Of a stretch of DNA of 64,000 nt, positions 24,566 to 38,020 are shown piece after piece (positions within the stretch are counted from its first letter, which is position 1; each line of letters begins with the position of its first letter). Both the position numbers and the translations under genes were made by a program. The notes under the pieces are model-generated. The model was not told the DNA's origin, made no database searches, and saw nothing but the letters and a program-made list of their open reading frames with translations. Location of the stretch: contig OX637350.1 of assembly GCA_951799405.1 (NCBI GenBank), positions 5,689,852 through 5,753,851 of the forward strand. Reading direction: 5' to 3'. The DNA is from Agapetus fuscipes (taxonomy: Eukaryota > Arthropoda > Insecta > Trichoptera > Glossosomatidae).

Positions 24566-27500
24566 TCAGTTGTATGATTGCAGCCAAGTATTCAAAGTAT
24601 TGATCTGATTAACAACTGAGGATTTGGCGGTGCCTCCTTCAGCCTGGTGCTCTTCCACAGCAACTTCAAAATCCCAAACACTCGAAATGTCTCCAGATAG
24701 ATGATCACTGAAAAAATAATTATTTCTGCAGGTGTAAGGTGTAAATTTTCAAAAGAAATCTGCATTTTAAATCCAAGAGAGAAAGATTCTTTGTCATTTT
24801 TTTTGCCTTGACAACTATATATTTAGGTAAAGTTTAAACTGAGTTACAGAGTATTAATACATATTTACAGAGTAAAATCAACTTTGTAATTAATTATACT
24901 TTTCAGTTGTTTGACGAACCATCGTAGGAGCCATCTATTGAGATAATAAAATCTGTTTTTATAAAAGAATAAGTTCATCCTTAATTGTCATGCAAAAAGG
25001 GTGCTTATGAATGCCAACAAAACCTTGAGAATAATGTCAGTTCTTCTACAACAGTTTGTCAAATGTCCACAAAGTTTAATTAATTTCAAAGTTAATTTTA
25101 AGCTATAAACTACACATCTGTCTTGGTATCGGAATTTTAATCTGTTGATTTTTATCTGTTTTCCCCTGTGACATAGAGCCACTGCTAAAAAATTGGAGTA
25201 TTACACCTCCATTTGCATAATTAGAATCCAATGCCACTGGGAGAGACAACCTTTCAAGAATATTTTGAATAGCTGCTTTGTTTGTTACTTAAAATTACCT
25301 GATGGATTTCCTGACGTCCTCAGGAAGTTGATGAAGAGGCACTCCATTAGTTTCGGCCGCAGCTACGGCTTTACCAGCGACATGATGCGCTTGGCGGAAT
25401 GGAAGTCCTCGCTTCACCAGCCAATGGGCAAGTCTTGCGGCCAACTGATCTGACCCAAGAGCTTCATAACAGCGTTCAGCATTCACCTAAGAGCCGAATT
25501 TTAATGGATTTAACTTCATTATTTAATTTATTGTCTCTCACTTTGTGAAAAATTATACTTAGAATTCAATGCGGAACAACTTGTTAAAAATTCTCAATAC
25601 CATACATAAATGCCAACCGCTGTGAGACGGTAAATGCATTGATTATCAGTGCTAATTAAGTATATTAAATACTGTATCTTTTGAAAAATACTTTTATATT
25701 TGTAGCACCTATGTATCATTTATGGAGAATACTTTTGAGAAATGACTCATTAATTGATAATATGAAGAAGCATAACATATTTAATGAGACTTACTATCAG
25801 GGTGTCCACTGTTCCATTCACCACTTGCAGTACCTCACACATTGTGTCAAAAGCCTCAAACAACATTTTCTTGTCGCCTTGCAAGTCTTTGTTGTAAGTG
25901 GAAGGAATGCCTTTAAGGGTTGCGAGGAATGCTGTAACGGATCCCAAAAGACTGGCTGCTGAAGCTCGGGCCAACTCTAGACCATCAGGGTTTCTCTTCT
26001 GGGGTAACAAACTGCTGCCGGTGGAAAACTTCTCATCCACGCGAATAAAACCAAACTCTGCCGTGCTGAATATTATCAGATCTTCTGCCAAGCGACTCAA
26101 ATGAGCTCCGCACAATGAGCACCAGAATAAGAATTCAGCTAAAATAAACATAAATTTAGTAAAATCAATGGTGAAATAATGTTTTTTTATTTTTTTTAAT
26201 AGTTGAGTTGTTTACCAATGAAATCACGGTTGCCAACAGCATTCATGCTGTTCATGGTGACGTCATGAAATCCCAGTTTTTTTGCCATGGCTCGACGATC
26301 AACTGCAAATGGATTCCCCGATAGAGCTCCGCTGCCCAATGGCAACACAGCTACACGCTTCCTGGTCGACTTTAGAAGATCAGCATCATCTCGGAAGCTC
26401 CACGCATGACTGAAATATATGTGAAAAAGAAAAGCATAATCACACCATACAAGTTAACAAAAAAAGTTGTAGTATTAATCTTTACCTGAGAAGAAAGTGA
26501 CTCCATCTGACAGGTTGTGCCCTCTGCAAGTGAGTGTAGCCAGGCATAAGGATTTTAATTTCAGTTGCTGCCCTTTTTGATATAGTCTGAAAAAAAATAT
26601 ATTAAAAAAAGTGATAGGAAGGCTTTCTTCCCGTTTAATTAATTTTTATCTATCAACATTTTTTCCTTGTTAAGTCTTGAATCCACATCCCACAAGCAGT
26701 GGCCAGTACCTCCACAAATGCATACCTATACACTGTCCTGTGTATAAAAAATGTGATTGATATGAATGAATTGAGTGACGGCAGCTCTCCAGAGGCTCTG
26801 GTCAAGTTTGGTAGAATTGTGATAGAGTGACATACATTATTTTTAAGCAAATAAAAAAGAAGTAGATTGTTACCTCAATGAGAGAACACAGATGTTTTTG
26901 CAGGGTAGGGATATTATTGAAGAGCCAAAGTCGCACGTCAGTGGCCACCTGGTCATTGCGGCTGCGCCCAGCATGCAGCTTGTCTGCCGGATCTCCAATT
27001 AGCTCACGGAGTCTTCTCTCATTGGCTGTGTGGATATCTTCATCTTTCTCCATTAAAACCATCGTTCCCGAATCCCACTCACCCAATACCTGACGACAAA
27101 AAAAAGTTTGTGGGGTCCGGTTCTACTCACTACAATTTTGTGCAGAGTTCATTTTGAAAAGTTTACATACCAGATTCAAGCCTCGGACAATAGCCTTGCA
27201 ATCGGCTTCATCAAGTATTCCTGCACCAAGCAATGCTTCAGCATAAACTTGGCTGGCTTTGATGTCTTCTTTATAGAGCCTCTTGTCCACGCCTATCGAG
27301 GAATTTAATCTTGCCAAAGAGAAATCAGTCTCTTGTGTAAAGCACCCTCCCCACATTTGGTTGCATGATTCCTGAAAATATTGCGTAGAAATAAAACCCA
27401 CACAACGTTACTAAATTGATTTTAAATACTAAGGACGTATCGTTTCAACAAGAAGATAGGACATGCAATACCCCAGGAAGGTCTCTTGCTAGAGCCTTAG

Positions 27501-27837
27501 AGGGGATGATCAAGGGGGCAAACACCCTAGGAAGACCTCGCCAAGAGGTCATGTAGGAACTATTGGCAGATATGTGTTATTCTACATATGAAAAGCTCAA
27601 AAGGATTTCCTTGGATAGGGAGGAATGGAGAAAAAAGATTGATGAACAATGCTGCAAATTAATCCTACGATTGAAAGAGAAGATGATGACTGCTTCAACA
27701 ATAGATTGGCAACTTTCACTTATGAGAATCTTCCAGGTATTTTTTTGTTGTTTTACAGCCACCTAGATTGTTGAAACTACACCCTCTCTATCATATTATA
27801 TAGTAAATTCTAAATATATTACAGAAACCTTAGACAT
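24566..27837 (-). CDS. ASL: Argininosuccinate lyase, eight exons, 464 aa
   Basis: Cleaves argininosuccinate to arginine and fumarate; cytosolic homotetramer. Minus-strand exons: 27837-27829, 27371-27171, 27089-26874, 26586-26486, 26409-26216, 26138-25795, 25486-25299, 24707-24566, all in phase. Family motifs in order: [40 protein letters not shown] (catalytic His about 161), and the mobile loop [14 protein letters not shown] (catalytic Ser about 282-283, with Leu for the usual Met). The C-terminal GGTAKSSV motif is intact. The nine-base first exon (Met-Ser-Lys) is inferred from the open phase and a GTTTCT donor, which is weak; it brings the length to 464, the same as human ASL. Without it, translation could begin at the Met before WGG. 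Oddity: WGGCF replaces the conserved WGGRF. Possible poly(A) signal at 24432-24427. Confidence 0.93.
27430..27700 (+). mobile_element. LINE C-terminal remnant in ASL intron 1
   Basis: Plus-strand coding traces ([16 protein letters not shown], stop, [20 protein letters not shown]) of the same LINE type as 52111-52321; broken by a stop codon. Confidence 0.65.
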
Positions 27838-28285
27838 TTTGAAAACTGAGGAGGCTTCGAAAAATTAAACACACTCAATGATAAACGTAACACAAACACT
27901 CTCTTTCAACTTGGAATCTGTTTTAATGAATCGTAAAAAGTTATCTCATTCAAATATTTTATATATCTGCCTTACAAAATAATATTGTGTTACATTTATG
28001 TTCCGTGATCTGCGGTGTTACATACATACCAAACAGTTGAGTACAACAAACAAAAATTTTTTGTTTTTAAATGGTGGAATATTTTTATTGAATTGAAGAA
28101 TGTATTTAACACCAAATGAAACATTTTGTTGTTCTTTAAATTTTGAGTGAAGTAAGTTATATAGTAAAAGAGACAATATTTTTGTGCTTGCATTAGGTAC
28201 CTACATATTTATTTTTCATCAAAAATTGTGTATCCAAATTATTTACATAAAAAAGTCTGTTATTGAGTTTAGGTTGACCCGACCG

Positions 28286-28530
28286 GTAGGTAATGACCGG
28301 TCCGTAGTCTAGTGGTTAACACTTCTGACTTGTAAATGGGAGATTGTGGGTTCGAATCCTGGCGGAGCACAAAAGATATACCATTTATATTTTCAAATTT
28401 GCTCTTCGCTGGGTTGAAAAATTCATAAACCATTACCAAAGACCGGTCATTAAAAGGCCCAACCAGCCTTACAGCAATTGGGTCTTGCTTGAGTATTGGC
28501 ACTTTGTAGCGACGAACAAGCTCGTAAATA
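28286..28530 (+). repeat. tRNA-derived SINE, family B
   Basis: Head has a box A (TAGTCTAGTGGTTAACAC) and box B (GGGTTCGAATCCTGG) of a tRNA-like pol III promoter, followed by a body with TTTGCTCTTCGCTGGGTTG. Not a functional tRNA: the stems do not all pair and an unrelated body follows. Confidence 0.75.
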
Positions 28531-29174
28531 CCTCTACGGCACTACAACAAGTGTCATAGACCCCTAGAGTCTCTGAAATCTAGGGAGTCTCCCGCACAAG
28601 ATTACTTAAATAAAGAGGTTCTCATTTCTTCTGAGGGCTGAGTAAACCTTGACGGTACTACTATGGACAACAGACAATGAAAGATTGTGGATTTTTTCTA
28701 TTCCCAGAATTGCAGGCGTAGAACTTACAACTTTTAAGAATCTTTTAATTATTATGAGATCACGAGGAAAACTAAAAAAAAAAATTCAAATAACATCCAG
28801 AAATATTTTTTATGTTGGTATCAAGGATTTTTTTGAATAATAATTACAGTATCTAATATTATACTCTATTAGACTATTGGCCATTTTGAGTTTGTCACCT
28901 CTGCCTTATTTAAGAATTAAATTGGAAAATGATATGATTACTTATTTCAAATAAATATTTATTATCCTAACAAGAGACTTTGTTTTTTTTTAATTTAAAA
29001 TAACATAAAAGCTATGTAATTAGTAAGATAAAATGAATTATGATCAAAGGTTATCATACATAGTCTGTTTGAATACGTAGAATATATTCTGATAATACTA
29101 TAGAGTCTATAGAAATAAACTTTATGATATAAATATAGACTTAGTATGTTTTTTTGTTAAAACATTTAAATTAG

Positions 29175-29465
29175 GCTGATTTATTCGGTGAGCACTGCTT
29201 TTGTGTGTATCACACCTCAAGAGCCCTATGCGAGCTTGGTCGTCTCTGTAGAAAGCGACAATTCTCAAGCAAGACCCAGTTGCTGTAAGGCTAGATAGAC
29301 AGCTTTTGATGACCGGTCTTTGGTAAAGGTGATTGAATTTTACAACCCGACGAAGAGCAAATTTGAAAATATAAATGGTATATTTTTTGTGCTCCGCCGG
29401 GATTCGAACCCACAACCTTCCATTTACGAGTCCGAAGTGTTACCACTGGACTACGGACCGGTCAA
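29175..29465 (-). repeat. tRNA-derived SINE, family B
   Basis: Minus copy with both boxes (box B complement at about 29398-29412) and the full body ending GAGCACTGCTTTTGTG. Confidence 0.75.
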
Positions 29466-29794
29466 ATCAAATGTTATTGTGTATGGTCTTGTAACTAAAT
29501 AAATATTTAGGATTTTATAATATGAGTGATTATACCAGTAATACAGAATAACGTCAAGCGATCCATGATAATGACTGTGATCCAGCACAAGTAAGGCTGG
29601 GTAATCATAAGATGATTACCATCCCTAAGCTTAAAAATTTACCTACTCAATACAAGTTTCTTAAAGCCACCACAAATATTTATTTATACTTCAAATACTG
29701 CAGCCATCGATATAAATAATATTTTATTTAGATTGATGACTGCAGCATTGTCAAAATCATTTGTGATTGTGTTATTACTGAACTTGACATTAAT

Positions 29795-30029
29795 CCCTTG
29801 ACTTATAGGTTGGTATGAGGCTAACCACCCGGACTGTAACAAAATGGTTCACTTTGCCAATGTCACCCCGTTTCAGGAAAGGTCGGCAAGAGTTGCAAGG
29901 CATACCAATGTATATATTGTTGTATGTCCACATGCGACATGTGTAAGCGCCAACTTGTACGTGTCTGCTTATGGGAATGCATAATAATAGGAATCTCAAA
30001 TGTAAAATATCTTTGCAACTTAGATTATA
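29795..30029 (+). repeat. Family-A repeat
   Basis: Plus-orientation copy upstream of Snx29, starting CCTTGACTTATAGG, ending CTTAGATTATAG. Confidence 0.8.
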
Positions 30030-30323
30030 GAAACAATTTCATTGTTGCATTTCCTTTTCAACATTTATATGGGAGGTATAAATAAATTTGTCTTGTATGC
30101 TGATTTTTTACTGCAGAAGCACTATAATATTATGATGATAATAATTATTTTTTGCTGTCAATATTGTCATCTGTCAGTGTTGATTGGTGTTGATTTTTGT
30201 GTCACGATGATCGCAAAATATTTGTATTATTGCCGATTTATCAATGTAATGCTTGAAACAGATATGCAGTGGCTAAATTTTAATCAGTATTAACCTATTT
30301 AATTGTAAAATAATGCCATTTCA

Positions 30324-33300
30324 ATGGAGGCAGAACAATTAAAAAATATGGTAAGCTCGCGCTTCCTCGTTCTTCATTGTTTTACCCTGTAATCACTGTA
30401 ATGGACTCGGCACAAATTCCATAGATAAAAATTGTGAAGTCACGCGGCCGGGTTGCTAAAGAAAAGACAGATAAATATTTTGTTATTGGTTACCAAGGAA
30501 CCTAGTCTCTGACGTGCGACTTTTGTCCATCGAGATTTTTTGTTGTTTTTAAAAAATTTTGCTGCGTGTATTAATGACATCATCATTATGATTTTTTTTT
30601 GACGTGGCACTTTATCGCAGAGTCTCCGGTTGATGTCGGCAGTTATATCTGGCAACGGAGACAAGGAGGACAACATAACGAGGAAGAGGAACGAGGGACA
30701 GAAGGCTTTGAGCAGTTTACTGAGCGCTGTGCAGAGATGCCAAGCTCGCTATGGAGGAAAGTCAGAACTAGCAACAGAGGATGACATCAGGTTAACATGA
30801 CCCTTAGCATTATTAATCAGGCCTTGCGTAAGGACGTTTCGAGCAGAGTGAACCCCAAGTCCAAGGGGCCTCTAAAGAATTAAATCAGTACAATTTGAAC
30901 ATCATTTTCCGTGGGGGCCCTTGGCCATAGAGGCCCTAAAGAGTACTTTTTAATAATGGGGAAAAATAAAATATGCTAACATGTTTTTTGAGGTTCCTAA
31001 GGTTTTAGTCCTGAGGTTCTAAGGAACCAGGATAAATCTCTGTAAAGTGGATCATAGTTACAGATATTGTAGTCTCGACAGGTTACATCTCATATATTAT
31101 GTTAGTGTGAAAGAGACCTGGGGTGGAAGTCTCGACGGCCGTCAGTAGATCTTACCATACCTATTTCATGATATGGCGGCATCTAAACAGCTGATTGTTG
31201 TTTCATATAAAATGTATCATCTGTTGATACACCACCATGTTTTATTTTGTCATATTATCAAATAGATACGGTAAGACCTATCGACGGTCATTGAGACTTC
31301 CACCCCTGTACTTTTAAAGGCTTAAAGTTTTTCTGGAAAGTAAAGTAGTTTCACAAGCAGTTTTATATTTCAATTCACAATCTTAATGCTGATCTGAATG
31401 ATTCATCTTGCCATTTGAAAAACAGATAACTCAAGAATATAACAGTAAACTACAAAACAAGTCAGCAGTTTTTTTTTCTCAATTTTTGCCTACTGAATCT
31501 AGCATGTAACATTGTATTTATAAGTATAAAATAATTGGTTTCAGAGTGATGGAGCTGTGTGAGCGTTGGACGGCAGTTTTGGCTCATGGCATGCGCTCCT
31601 CTCAGATGCCCACGACGCCTTCCTTACAAACACTAGTCGAGGCAGGGATCAACTTTGCCCTTAACATCAATTCTTTAGGTACCGAAAATTATTTATGTAC
31701 ATTCTTGTCATACTTATTTTCATTATTTAATACAAGCTGTTCTGTTAATGTTTAGGTACTGCCTTGTGGAACTACACCAAGTTGCACTTGACTAAGCACG
31801 AAGAAGAAAGGTTCCAGTTCCTGAAGGCTGTAAATACCCCAGTAGGATATTTCAAGGCTTTCTTGCGTGCTGCTCTCAATGAGAGGTCTCTCGAAAGGTA
31901 TTAATCCTTCTTATTCAAAGCTTATTAAGTTATTTTGATAACACGTCTTCTAGATGTTACTTTTTTAAGTGTGTTGATTATCTATGCAGGTTTGGCTAGA
32001 AAGCTATGTGGACTTTTCTGTAAGAGTCCTTATAAAGTTTTTTTTGTATAATTGTTTATGTTTTCAGATATTTACATGGGTGGGTGGGACACTCCTTAGT
32101 CACAGAATATTATGAAGAATGGGCGGTCATGCGAGATCCTGAAGCAACTAGTCTACTACCAAATATGGCCGCCGGTTAGTCAAATAGTTGAGTGTGCTTT
32201 GTGTGTTTTAATTTACAATTATTAATATCAATTTGTTTCCAGGTCTTGCATCTGTATTATTTGCACTGTCAATCGACAAGGCGTCATTAAATGAATCACA
32301 ATTAGTATCATTGCAAGTTCCAACTTCTGTTGAGCCAGTTATTGCACTAAAAGCCCCTGTTGTAAAAGTGAACCAAAAAAGGAAACCCATCCGTCAAGTG
32401 ATCTCATTTGACACTGTGGAAGATACACCCAAAGAACCTGTAACACAAACACAAACTGTTGAGAGGAAAAGTAATAGCAGCAGTTGGAGAAGTGCTCCCC
32501 CAACTTGTGTCAGCTCACCTGACTCAATTTCCGCAATGCATGCATCGGGAATCGCTTCACAGAGTGAACCAACCACTTCTGACTGTGATGTCAAGAAGCG
32601 ACACTTCTTTCCTGAAGAATTGTCCGAGAGCATACTCAACGAATCTCCCGGACAAATACTATCAAGACTTTCCGAAAAAGCAAGGGACATATTTTCAAGT
32701 AAAAAAAGCCTAACGGGAGAGTCAGCATCCCAAAAGAGTTCGTCGAGCGCCAGCGGAACAAACAAGCAGTTGTCCGAGTGTGACAGTGAAGAGGAACTGG
32801 CTGAGGGAAGTGTGTCATGTCTGGAGCTGTGCTTCCCAGAAGACGAGGAAGAAGATGGACCTCACATCCTGCTCACGAAGCAGCAGCAGGAAAACCTAGC
32901 TCTGCAGTTTAAGCTTACTCAACTAGAAATAAGTCACCAGGAAAAGATTAGTAAATTAGAACGAACCATAGTTGATTTGAATAGGTAAGTAATTTTCAAT
33001 TTTTTTTCTTTGTTACACAATATTTATTTTTTCTCGCGCGTATATATTCTTATTATATGTCGTTCTAGGGAAAATGATAGATTAAAAGAGCAAGTAAAGA
33101 AATATGTTTCTGCGATACAAATGCTCAAACAAGACGGACCTGCAAGTGATGAAGTTAAACAGTATGAAGCCAAACTAGTTCAGGTGAGTCATTAGTGGCT
33201 AAAGGGTAGAGTGAGTGAGTGTATTATGCACAGAATTAAGCATAATTTTAACTCCAAAGGTTGCGGAAATGCATGCAGAGTTGATGGAGTTTAATGAAGT

Positions 33301-34534
33301 TCTACAGCGGCGCCTGCAGGGCTCCTCTCACAGTGGTGTGGCCATCGCTGCCCTGCCTGCATCTTCTCCCTTCTCAGACACAACCTCGCCAGTACAAATC
33401 TGGATACCGTCTGCATTTTTAAACTCTAGTGGGACCAAGTCATTCCATGTTTATCAGGTTCGTGAACGGATATAAAAAGTATATTTTGTCTGTATTATTA
33501 ATGTGTTGTTATGGACAAACATCCAAACTATAAAATGTGTGCAAACTATTTCTAATCTAATCTAAGTTGCAAAGATATGTAACATTGGGGATTCACATTA
33601 CATGCATTCTCACAAGCAGACACATACAAGTTCGCGCTTGCGCATGCCGCATGTGAACCTACAATATAAAAACCAAATCTCAAATGGATGTACACCCTGC
33701 AACTCCTGCCGACCTTCCCTGAAACAGAGGTGACATTGGCAAAGTGAGCCATTTTCTACAGCGTTGGCGGTCAGCCTCATACCAACCTATAAGTCAAGGA
33801 ATAATTGTCTGTATTATTCATGTGTTGTTATGGACAAATATCCATATCTTTTTTGTGTGTGATGCATTGTGTGACTCCTACAAAAACCATGTAAAATGCA
33901 AGCTAAATAATCACTAATGCTTATTTGTCTTTTAGATATTTTTAAAAGTGCAGTCCGATGAGTGGAATGTATATCGCAGATATTCTGAATTTAGGAAGCT
34001 GTACTCAGATTTGAAAAATACTCATCCAGATATTGCTCCCTTTAAATTTCCCCCTAAGAAAGCACTGGGGAAGAAGGTGAGGACTGATAGTTTAGCTGAA
34101 TTTAATACTTTATTAACGGCAATACTGTGGAAATGACATTATATAATGTTTTACAGGAAGCATGGTTGGTAGAACGCCGCAGAGGCAGACTTCAGGCTTG
34201 GCTGCGACATGTGATATTGGCTCTCCCTCAACTGAGACAAACTACTTCTCGCGCGCAGCTTGTGGCTCTTTTACCATTCTTTGGGTAAATAAAGACTTCG
34301 GCATTTTATTTTTACCATATCATTTATTATATTATGAAGGTCTCCTGCATACTGTAATTGAGAAGTAACGAATAAGAGGCATGGTCTTTTATGACTCTTG
34401 ACTTTGAATCAATAATACCTATATTTTTTTCCCATAAGCATATGAAATTATATCAAATTATTTGACATTTCAGAGCCTCTGGTAGTACATCATCTCCAGG
34501 CAGTCCTTCAAGACCTACTCTACAAATCCAATAG
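30324..34534 (+). CDS. Snx29: Sorting nexin 29 (RUN + coiled coil + PX), eleven exons, 654 aa
   Basis: Predicted endosomal phosphoinositide-binding adaptor. Plus-strand exons: 30324-30350, 30621-30790, 31545-31678, 31756-31897, 32068-32174, 32243-32984, 33069-33183, 33260-33457, 33936-34076, 34157-34284, 34474-34534; all GT/AG in phase, 1965 nt. A RUN domain covers roughly residues 40-220 (ALSSLLSAVQRCQARYGG, LWNYTKLHLTKHEEERFQFL, YLHGWVGHSLVTEYYEEWA). A Ser/Glu-rich linker is followed by a coiled coil (LALQFKLTQLEISHQEKI), then a PX domain with the Arg-rich RRYSEFRKLY motif and the PPKKALGKK loop. This order is that of SNX29 (RUNDC2A). The short N-terminal exon (Met-Glu-Ala-Glu-Gln) is supported by phase only. 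A poly(A) signal AATAAA is at 34804-34809. Confidence 0.9.
30395..30530. repeat. Interspersed repeat family E
   Basis: Contains CCGGGTTGCTAAAGAAAAG and TTTTGTTATTGGTTACCAAGG. Related pieces lie at about 2985-3080, 7010-7100, 7240-7310, 7430-7500, 11630-11690, 12660-12740, 16675-16710, 24380-24440 and 59800-59850. Non-coding; class not determined. Confidence 0.6.
33552..33803 (-). repeat. Family-A repeat in Snx29 intron 8
   Basis: Full-length copy with tail (AATCT)2-3; short direct repeats of the flanking intron (TTGTCTGTATTATT) lie on both sides, probably the target duplication. Confidence 0.8.
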
Positions 34535-34803
34535 TACAAAAATGCAAATGTATAATCTTATATTTAAATGTGTAGTGAGATAAGTTCTATCATAACAGTA
34601 CCTATGTTTTGTTAAGCATTTCCAGTATTTTTACCATAGTTGATATAATGAAGATGTAGTTTATTTTCAAAGTGTATGTAAAAGAAGGCATCATGTGTGA
34701 TCACTCAGCTAAGTGACATCACGGCGCTACGTTCTAGCTAAGCTGAAGTAGTTGCCAGGTAAAGGTAGTCGAGCTTTAACGTGAAAATGTATACAAATAA
34801 TCA

Positions 34804-34809
34804 AATAAA
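34804..34809 (+). terminator. Poly(A) signal for Snx29
   Basis: AATAAA about 270 bases after the Snx29 stop codon; the first canonical signal downstream. Confidence 0.5.
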
Positions 34810-34859
34810 GGATGACTTACAAGTGTTTAATGATTTTTATTTCAGTACCTGAGATATGG

Positions 34860-35090
34860 AATTTAAGGGCTTGAGTTTAAGTCCTATCGCAGCCACAAAT
34901 AATCCTAATTTCAAAATGTGCTCTTCGCCGGGTTGCAAAATTCAAATACCTTTACCAAAGGTCCAGGCAGCCTTACAACAACTTGTCTTGCTTATGTAAT
35001 CGGTTTGCTTTCTTTAGCAACGGCCACACTCACAGAGGGCTCTTGAGATGTGATTCACACAAAAATAGTGCTCACCCAATAAATCACCCT
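34860..35090 (+). repeat. tRNA-derived SINE, family B, degraded head
   Basis: Body is recognisable (GCTCTTCGCCGGGTTGCAAA); the tRNA-like head is decayed. Confidence 0.6.
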
Positions 35091-37218
35091 AATATTTATT
35101 TTTATAATCAACTTTTAGAATGATCTCCGAAAACGTTTTTTCATAAAATAAATACTCACAGTGGATAAAAACAAAGTTTTTTCATTGAAGTGTTCTAAAA
35201 ATTATTTATTAATATTTTTTGAATCACATATTTTCAAATTGAATTTCCATGACAACTAATGGTTGTAACTTTTGAGGGAATGGAAGAAGTCCCAGCTGAG
35301 TTATTTTTGTTGCACAAGTATGTCCTGTATGCTGCAGATATTATAGTCAAGTTAAATACAAAACATTTGTATTGTCGAATATCTTATATTGTTGTATATC
35401 TTTCTTTATGCTGAAATTGCTCCCAGTTTTAAACTCCTCTGTAAAAACTTCAACGATAAAATGTGCATGTAAAAAGTCTCCATTCTTTTAACACCAATTC
35501 CGATGACAAAATCTTTTTTCAGCAAAGGGAATAAAATATTTCACTCAACCCTGGTGCCCCTGCTGATTGTGCATTGTGGAAGATCACCATCACAAAGAAG
35601 ACTAATTAAAATATAGACGACCACATAGGGTAATTAAAGTAAAGCATAATAAAACAATCCTTTGAGTGTAGTTGCAGAATATGATTTATTAATAAAATAA
35701 TGTGTGAGGTGAGAGCACAGCAGATGAGCGCTGGTAGCAGGCGCACGGGGCCCCACACCACACGCTGACCTAACAATGCTTTGCCATAATATTTACTTTA
35801 TTTAAGTAATTTACAGATCAACCTTAGCGTCTAAGTTTCATCAAATTAATCTTAATCAAAAATAAATAATATATCAAATACATTAATAATTTTATTATGT
35901 CCATCTTACACATAAATGAATAAAAAAAGGTATTAAAGATCAATCACGTGGTGCACAGGCAAGACCTTTTGTTGAACAATAATGTAAAAGCGCAACTGAT
36001 CCAATTTCATAAAAGGGTTCCAAGAAATTAACAAACAAAAAAAAAGTATCAAACATAGAAAAGACTGAAAACAAATGCAACCAGGACAAGAAAGACATTT
36101 GTGGTATAAGGAATGAGCTCAACTGAAAATCAATACAATCAAATATTGTAAACGTCCTAAGCTCAAACCATATTTTCAAATTGAAATAATATTTAACTAT
36201 CAAAATAAATTCATTTCCTTTTCTACTTAAAATAGTAAATATCCTAGAAACAGCTTTACTTTATGATGGAAAAAAAAAACATAATTATTGTTAGCACAAT
36301 AAGCACGTAAGTTACATTGTAAAAATGTCATACAAAAATGATATAAAAATTAAATGCAACATGAATTTTTTAAAAGCCGAAATCCTTTTACTGGGAATTT
36401 GTGTTCCTATTTATAAATGAATCACGTTTACATTTGTGGATGAGAAATATAGTTTACTTATGATGACCTAATATTGCTAAAGTGGATGAAAAAGGTGTTC
36501 ATCTATTTAATAAAACATTCATTATTAAGATGACGGCAGTTATTATTATTCAATACATAAACAATATTGTGTATCAAGTCTACTGCTCCTATATTGCGTA
36601 GCACCATCATAATTTGTTATTGAAGCGGCTTTATGAAGCTCAAGCTTTTTCTTGTGTATTTTAATTATTCAGGTAGGAAGGATAAACAAATATGATTAAA
36701 CAGTAACAAAAGGAGCAGAAGCTTCTTGGTCAATTGTATGTTAACATTAAAAAATCTCCATTTGCAAACAGATAAGAGTTTAATTTTTTGGTTCCATAAA
36801 ATGCCAAACAGCGATAAAGCAGAAAAAAATACTACATCACCAAATGCTTGCTATCAAAAAGGCCTATTTTGAAGCAAAATTTGAAGCATCCCTCATTGTA
36901 TTAAATGTTTTTTTTATTGTAAACAAGAAATAATGTTTATATCATATTATGTGATATCTGCAGAAGTACCATGCTGGTTGATGGCAAGGTCTGTAATGAT
37001 AGCAGTTTAGCAAACCTCACTTTTGTCAATGGGATGGCATATCTGTGAACACTTTCCTACTCTGTAACACACATACGGAGAGACAGACATTTTAAAGTTG
37101 ATTATCAACTCTAATAGAAATAAATACATCGTAACGGTTCTTACTTCTTAGGATGAGGCTGCACTTAAGAAATAAAACTAAATCACAATTTTATTTTGTT
37201 AAAATAAAATCAATATAC

Positions 37219-37373
37219 AATAGATTAAAATAAAAAACTTCTTTGTTACAATTCACATGAGCTTTTATTATTTTTTAAACACTACCGGTTTCGGGAGAAG
37301 CAATACCTCCCGTTTAAAAAATAATAAAAGCTCATGTGAATTGTAACAAAGAAGTTTTTTATTTTAATCTATT
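37219..37373. repeat. Foldback element in the Khc 3' region
   Basis: Inverted arms of about 62 bp around ACTACCGGTTTCGGGAGAAG. The arms closely resemble those of the element at 51985-52425. Confidence 0.8.
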
Positions 37374-37929
37374 AAAATGAAATTTCACGAAGTAACTGCC
37401 AAAAACCTAGATAATCAATATACAATAATTTATGACAAAATAGGAATCTCTTGGTTTTAGATGCAAGAGTTGCTACAAAAAGATATACATTTTCTATATC
37501 AGAAATAAACATAATTTCAAAGAATTGACATTAAAAAAATAAGGAGTTGCTGTATTGCTGTGAAATGCGAAAACATGCAAATGAAACCTGGTAAAATAAT
37601 ATAGCTAGTCAGGAAGTCTAAGATTTATCTTTAAACCAAGCGTTCATAAGAAATGAAGTCCGGATCAAGCAAGTATCAGTGCTACATACAGATTACATAT
37701 TTTCATAATTGAACTACAAATTATTCAATAAGTATGCAAAAGTCGGCTCACATATAATCTGCTCCGCACACTCAACATAATTTATCTTGACTTACTCTAT
37801 ATAAAAATATGGGTGCAATTTTAGACCATTTTGGTGTTAAAAACTTTTCTCTCTTTGTATTGCAAAATAAATAATGTTCACACAAGCGTACACTGACACC
37901 GCAGCTACTTTGGGTTCCCTATATTCAGT

Positions 37930-38020
37930 ATTCCCTATAATATTACGGAGGGCCAGCATTCCCTATAATATTACGGAGGGCCAGTATTCCCTATAATATT
38001 ACGGAGGGCCAGCATTCCCC
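37930..38020. repeat. 28-bp tandem repeat, three copies and a bit
   Basis: Units start at 37930, 37958, 37986 and 38014 (ATTCCCTATAATATTACGGA...), differing by one C/T base. In the probable Khc 3'UTR. Confidence 0.9.

Noticed and set aside
28286..28370. Possible tRNA gene (both pol III boxes present)
   Set aside because: The same head recurs with a fixed unrelated body at other sites; it is a tRNA-derived SINE.
35940..36203. Minus-strand 87-codon ORF in the Khc 3' block
   Set aside because: Hydrophobic low-complexity translation without homology; likely chance in UTR sequence.
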